This document shows, piece by piece, positions 38,658 to 39,482 of a stretch of 39,482 nucleotides of DNA. The notes beneath the pieces were generated by a model, which saw only the letters and a list, made by a program, of their open reading frames with translations, was not told the DNA's origin and ran no database searches. The translations under genes were made by a program, and so were the position numbers. Position 1 is the first letter of the stretch. Each line of letters starts with the position of its first letter. The DNA is from a beta proteobacterium AAP51 (lineage in GTDB: Bacteria; Pseudomonadota; Gammaproteobacteria; Burkholderiales; Burkholderiaceae_C): assembly GCA_001295905.1 (NCBI GenBank), contig LJHT01000030.1, forward strand, positions 1 through 39,482, read 5' to 3'.

Positions 38658-39317
38658 TCAGACCGCGGCCGCCGACAGCGGCTGGGCTTCGGCCTGCTTG
38701 CGGCGGCGCGCCGTCAGCCAGCCCACCAGCGCCAGCCCGGCCAGCAGCGTGGCGTAGGTGGCGGGCTCGGGCACCGCGGTCACGGGGATGGTGGCCGCCG
38801 TGCCGATTTCCAGGCCCGTGAGGTTGGGCAGGCCGAACAGCGCCGTCAGCGCGCCGGCACCCGCGCTGGTGAGCGCCAGGTTGAACGGCGACAGCGGGTT
38901 GCTGCCGAAGCTCAGGTTGAACAGCGGCACCGCGCCCAGGGCGGTGGTGCCCACGGAAGCCTGGCCGGTGAGCGTGAGCGCCACGGTGTCGATGACGAAG
39001 TCCGTCAGGTTCAACGTGGTGCCGCCGCTGCTGAGCGACAGCCCGCTGCCGTCGTGTTCGATGCTGCCGGCGAAGGTGGCGGTGTTCAGGCTGCCGCCCG
39101 TGACCGGGAAGAACACCAGCGGCGTGCCGGTCGAACCCGGCGAGAACTGCGCGCTGCCGAGGATGCCCACGCTGACACCCGCGCCCGTGAGGGTCGGTGC
39201 CGAGGTGAGCGTGACGCCCGTGATCCCACCCACGATGGGCAGGGCCTGGGCCTGGACCGAAGACACGCCGAGGCTGGCCGCAAGGGCCAGGCCGGCGGTA
39301 AGTGCCGAGATTTTCAT
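38658..39317 (-). CDS. PEP-CTERM sorting domain exported protein
   Basis: A 219-residue secreted protein. A signal peptide (about 1-25, KISALTAGLALAASLGVSSVQA) is followed by a low-complexity Gly/Thr/Ser/Leu-rich beta-type body. The C-terminus has the PEP motif at about 183-185 (VPEPAT), a hydrophobic helix (LLAGLALVGWLTA) and a basic tail (RRRKQ), the tripartite exosortase sorting signal. Exosortase would cleave it for surface or extracellular-matrix release; no exosortase gene is in the window. ATG 39317 is chosen because the signal peptide starts there; an in-frame upstream start exists but lacks sense. Role of the body is not recognised. Confidence 0.88.
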   Translation of the reverse strand: MKISALTAGLALAASLGVSSVQAQALPIVGGITGVTLTSAPTLTGAGVSVGILGSAQFSPGSTGTPLVFFPVTGGSLNTATFAGSIEHDGSGLSLSSGGTTLNLTDFVIDTVALTLTGQASVGTTALGAVPLFNLSFGSNPLSPFNLALTSAGAGALTALFGLPNLTGLEIGTAATIPVTAVPEPATYATLLAGLALVGWLTARRRKQAEAQPLSAAAV

Positions 39318-39424
39318 CGCAAGTACTCCGATTGAAGGAAGGACACCCTGACCGGCGAACCCACCACGGCGCCAAGGGCTACTTGGCTGTTCGCAGCGCG
39401 ACCGATCAGTCACAGAACATACAG

Positions 39425-39451
39425 GACTGTCGGACTTTGGGTGTGACAGTC
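39425..39451. promoter_or_regulatory. Inverted repeat upstream of the PEP-CTERM gene, candidate operator
   Basis: GACTGTC and GACAGTC are perfect inverted 7-bp arms with 13 bases between, so their centres are 20 bases apart, close to two helical turns. The dyad lies about 110 bases before the PEP-CTERM start, where an activator or repressor could bind. The regulator is unknown, and no sigma-54 motif was convincing nearby. Confidence 0.4.
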
Positions 39452-39482
39452 AGCAGCGACGAGCACCCCGCAGGTGGGGGGG

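Overview
The window is GC-rich, gene-dense chromosomal DNA that reads as a betaproteobacterium of the order Burkholderiales (Rubrivivax/Leptothrix/Ideonella-like). This rests on the protein sequences by eye, the gene order dnaG-rpoD, grpE-dnaK-dnaJ, rpsF-priB-rpsR-rplI-dnaB and thrS-infC-rpmI-rplT-pheS-pheT-ihfA-merR-tRNA-Pro, a Lys/Ala-rich RpoD extension and a PEP-CTERM protein. I see no insertion sequence, phage, CRISPR array or rRNA. The accessory interest lies in regulation and in small elements between core genes.

Layout. (1) 1-4590, plus strand: the 3' end of dnaG, rpoD, a class III adenylate cyclase-FHA protein and a single-domain response regulator. (2) 4587-11778, plus strand: hemH, an Hsp15-type S4 protein, grpE, dnaK, dnaJ and a pseudo-receiver/TPR protein. 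grpE and dnaK each have a sigma-32-like promoter. (3) 11775-16079, minus strand: rpsF-priB-rpsR-rplI, dnaB and an SplB-like radical SAM gene with a LexA box touching its start codon. (4) 16231-18642, minus strand: a two-gene sodium:solute symporter with an unusual insert. (5) 18731-22397, minus strand: a zinc uptake operon led by zur (zur, a 29-codon membrane ORF, ATPase, permease, binding protein, DUF2796/ZrgA protein). A CbiX-like/ferredoxin protein without the usual catalytic histidines diverges from it across a shared palindrome. (6) 23439-31278, minus strand: the translation block thrS to tRNA-Pro. (7) 31474-38536, minus strand: a BaiN-like flavoprotein, tex, a TonB-dependent receptor and a patatin-like lipase, tightly packed. 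(8) 38658-39317, minus strand: a PEP-CTERM exported protein.

Most notable observations: a classical ribosome-mediated attenuator ahead of thrS, with a Thr-rich leader peptide, an antiterminator and a terminator; an 82-bp two-hairpin element present twice at about 91% identity, each copy starting on the stop codon of the upstream gene and lying just before a stress-type promoter; a probable AUC start codon for infC; an SOS box on the start codon of the radical SAM gene, suggesting a leaderless transcript; and a tiny membrane protein coupled to the zinc ABC transporter. All calls are from reading the sequence; no database search was possible.
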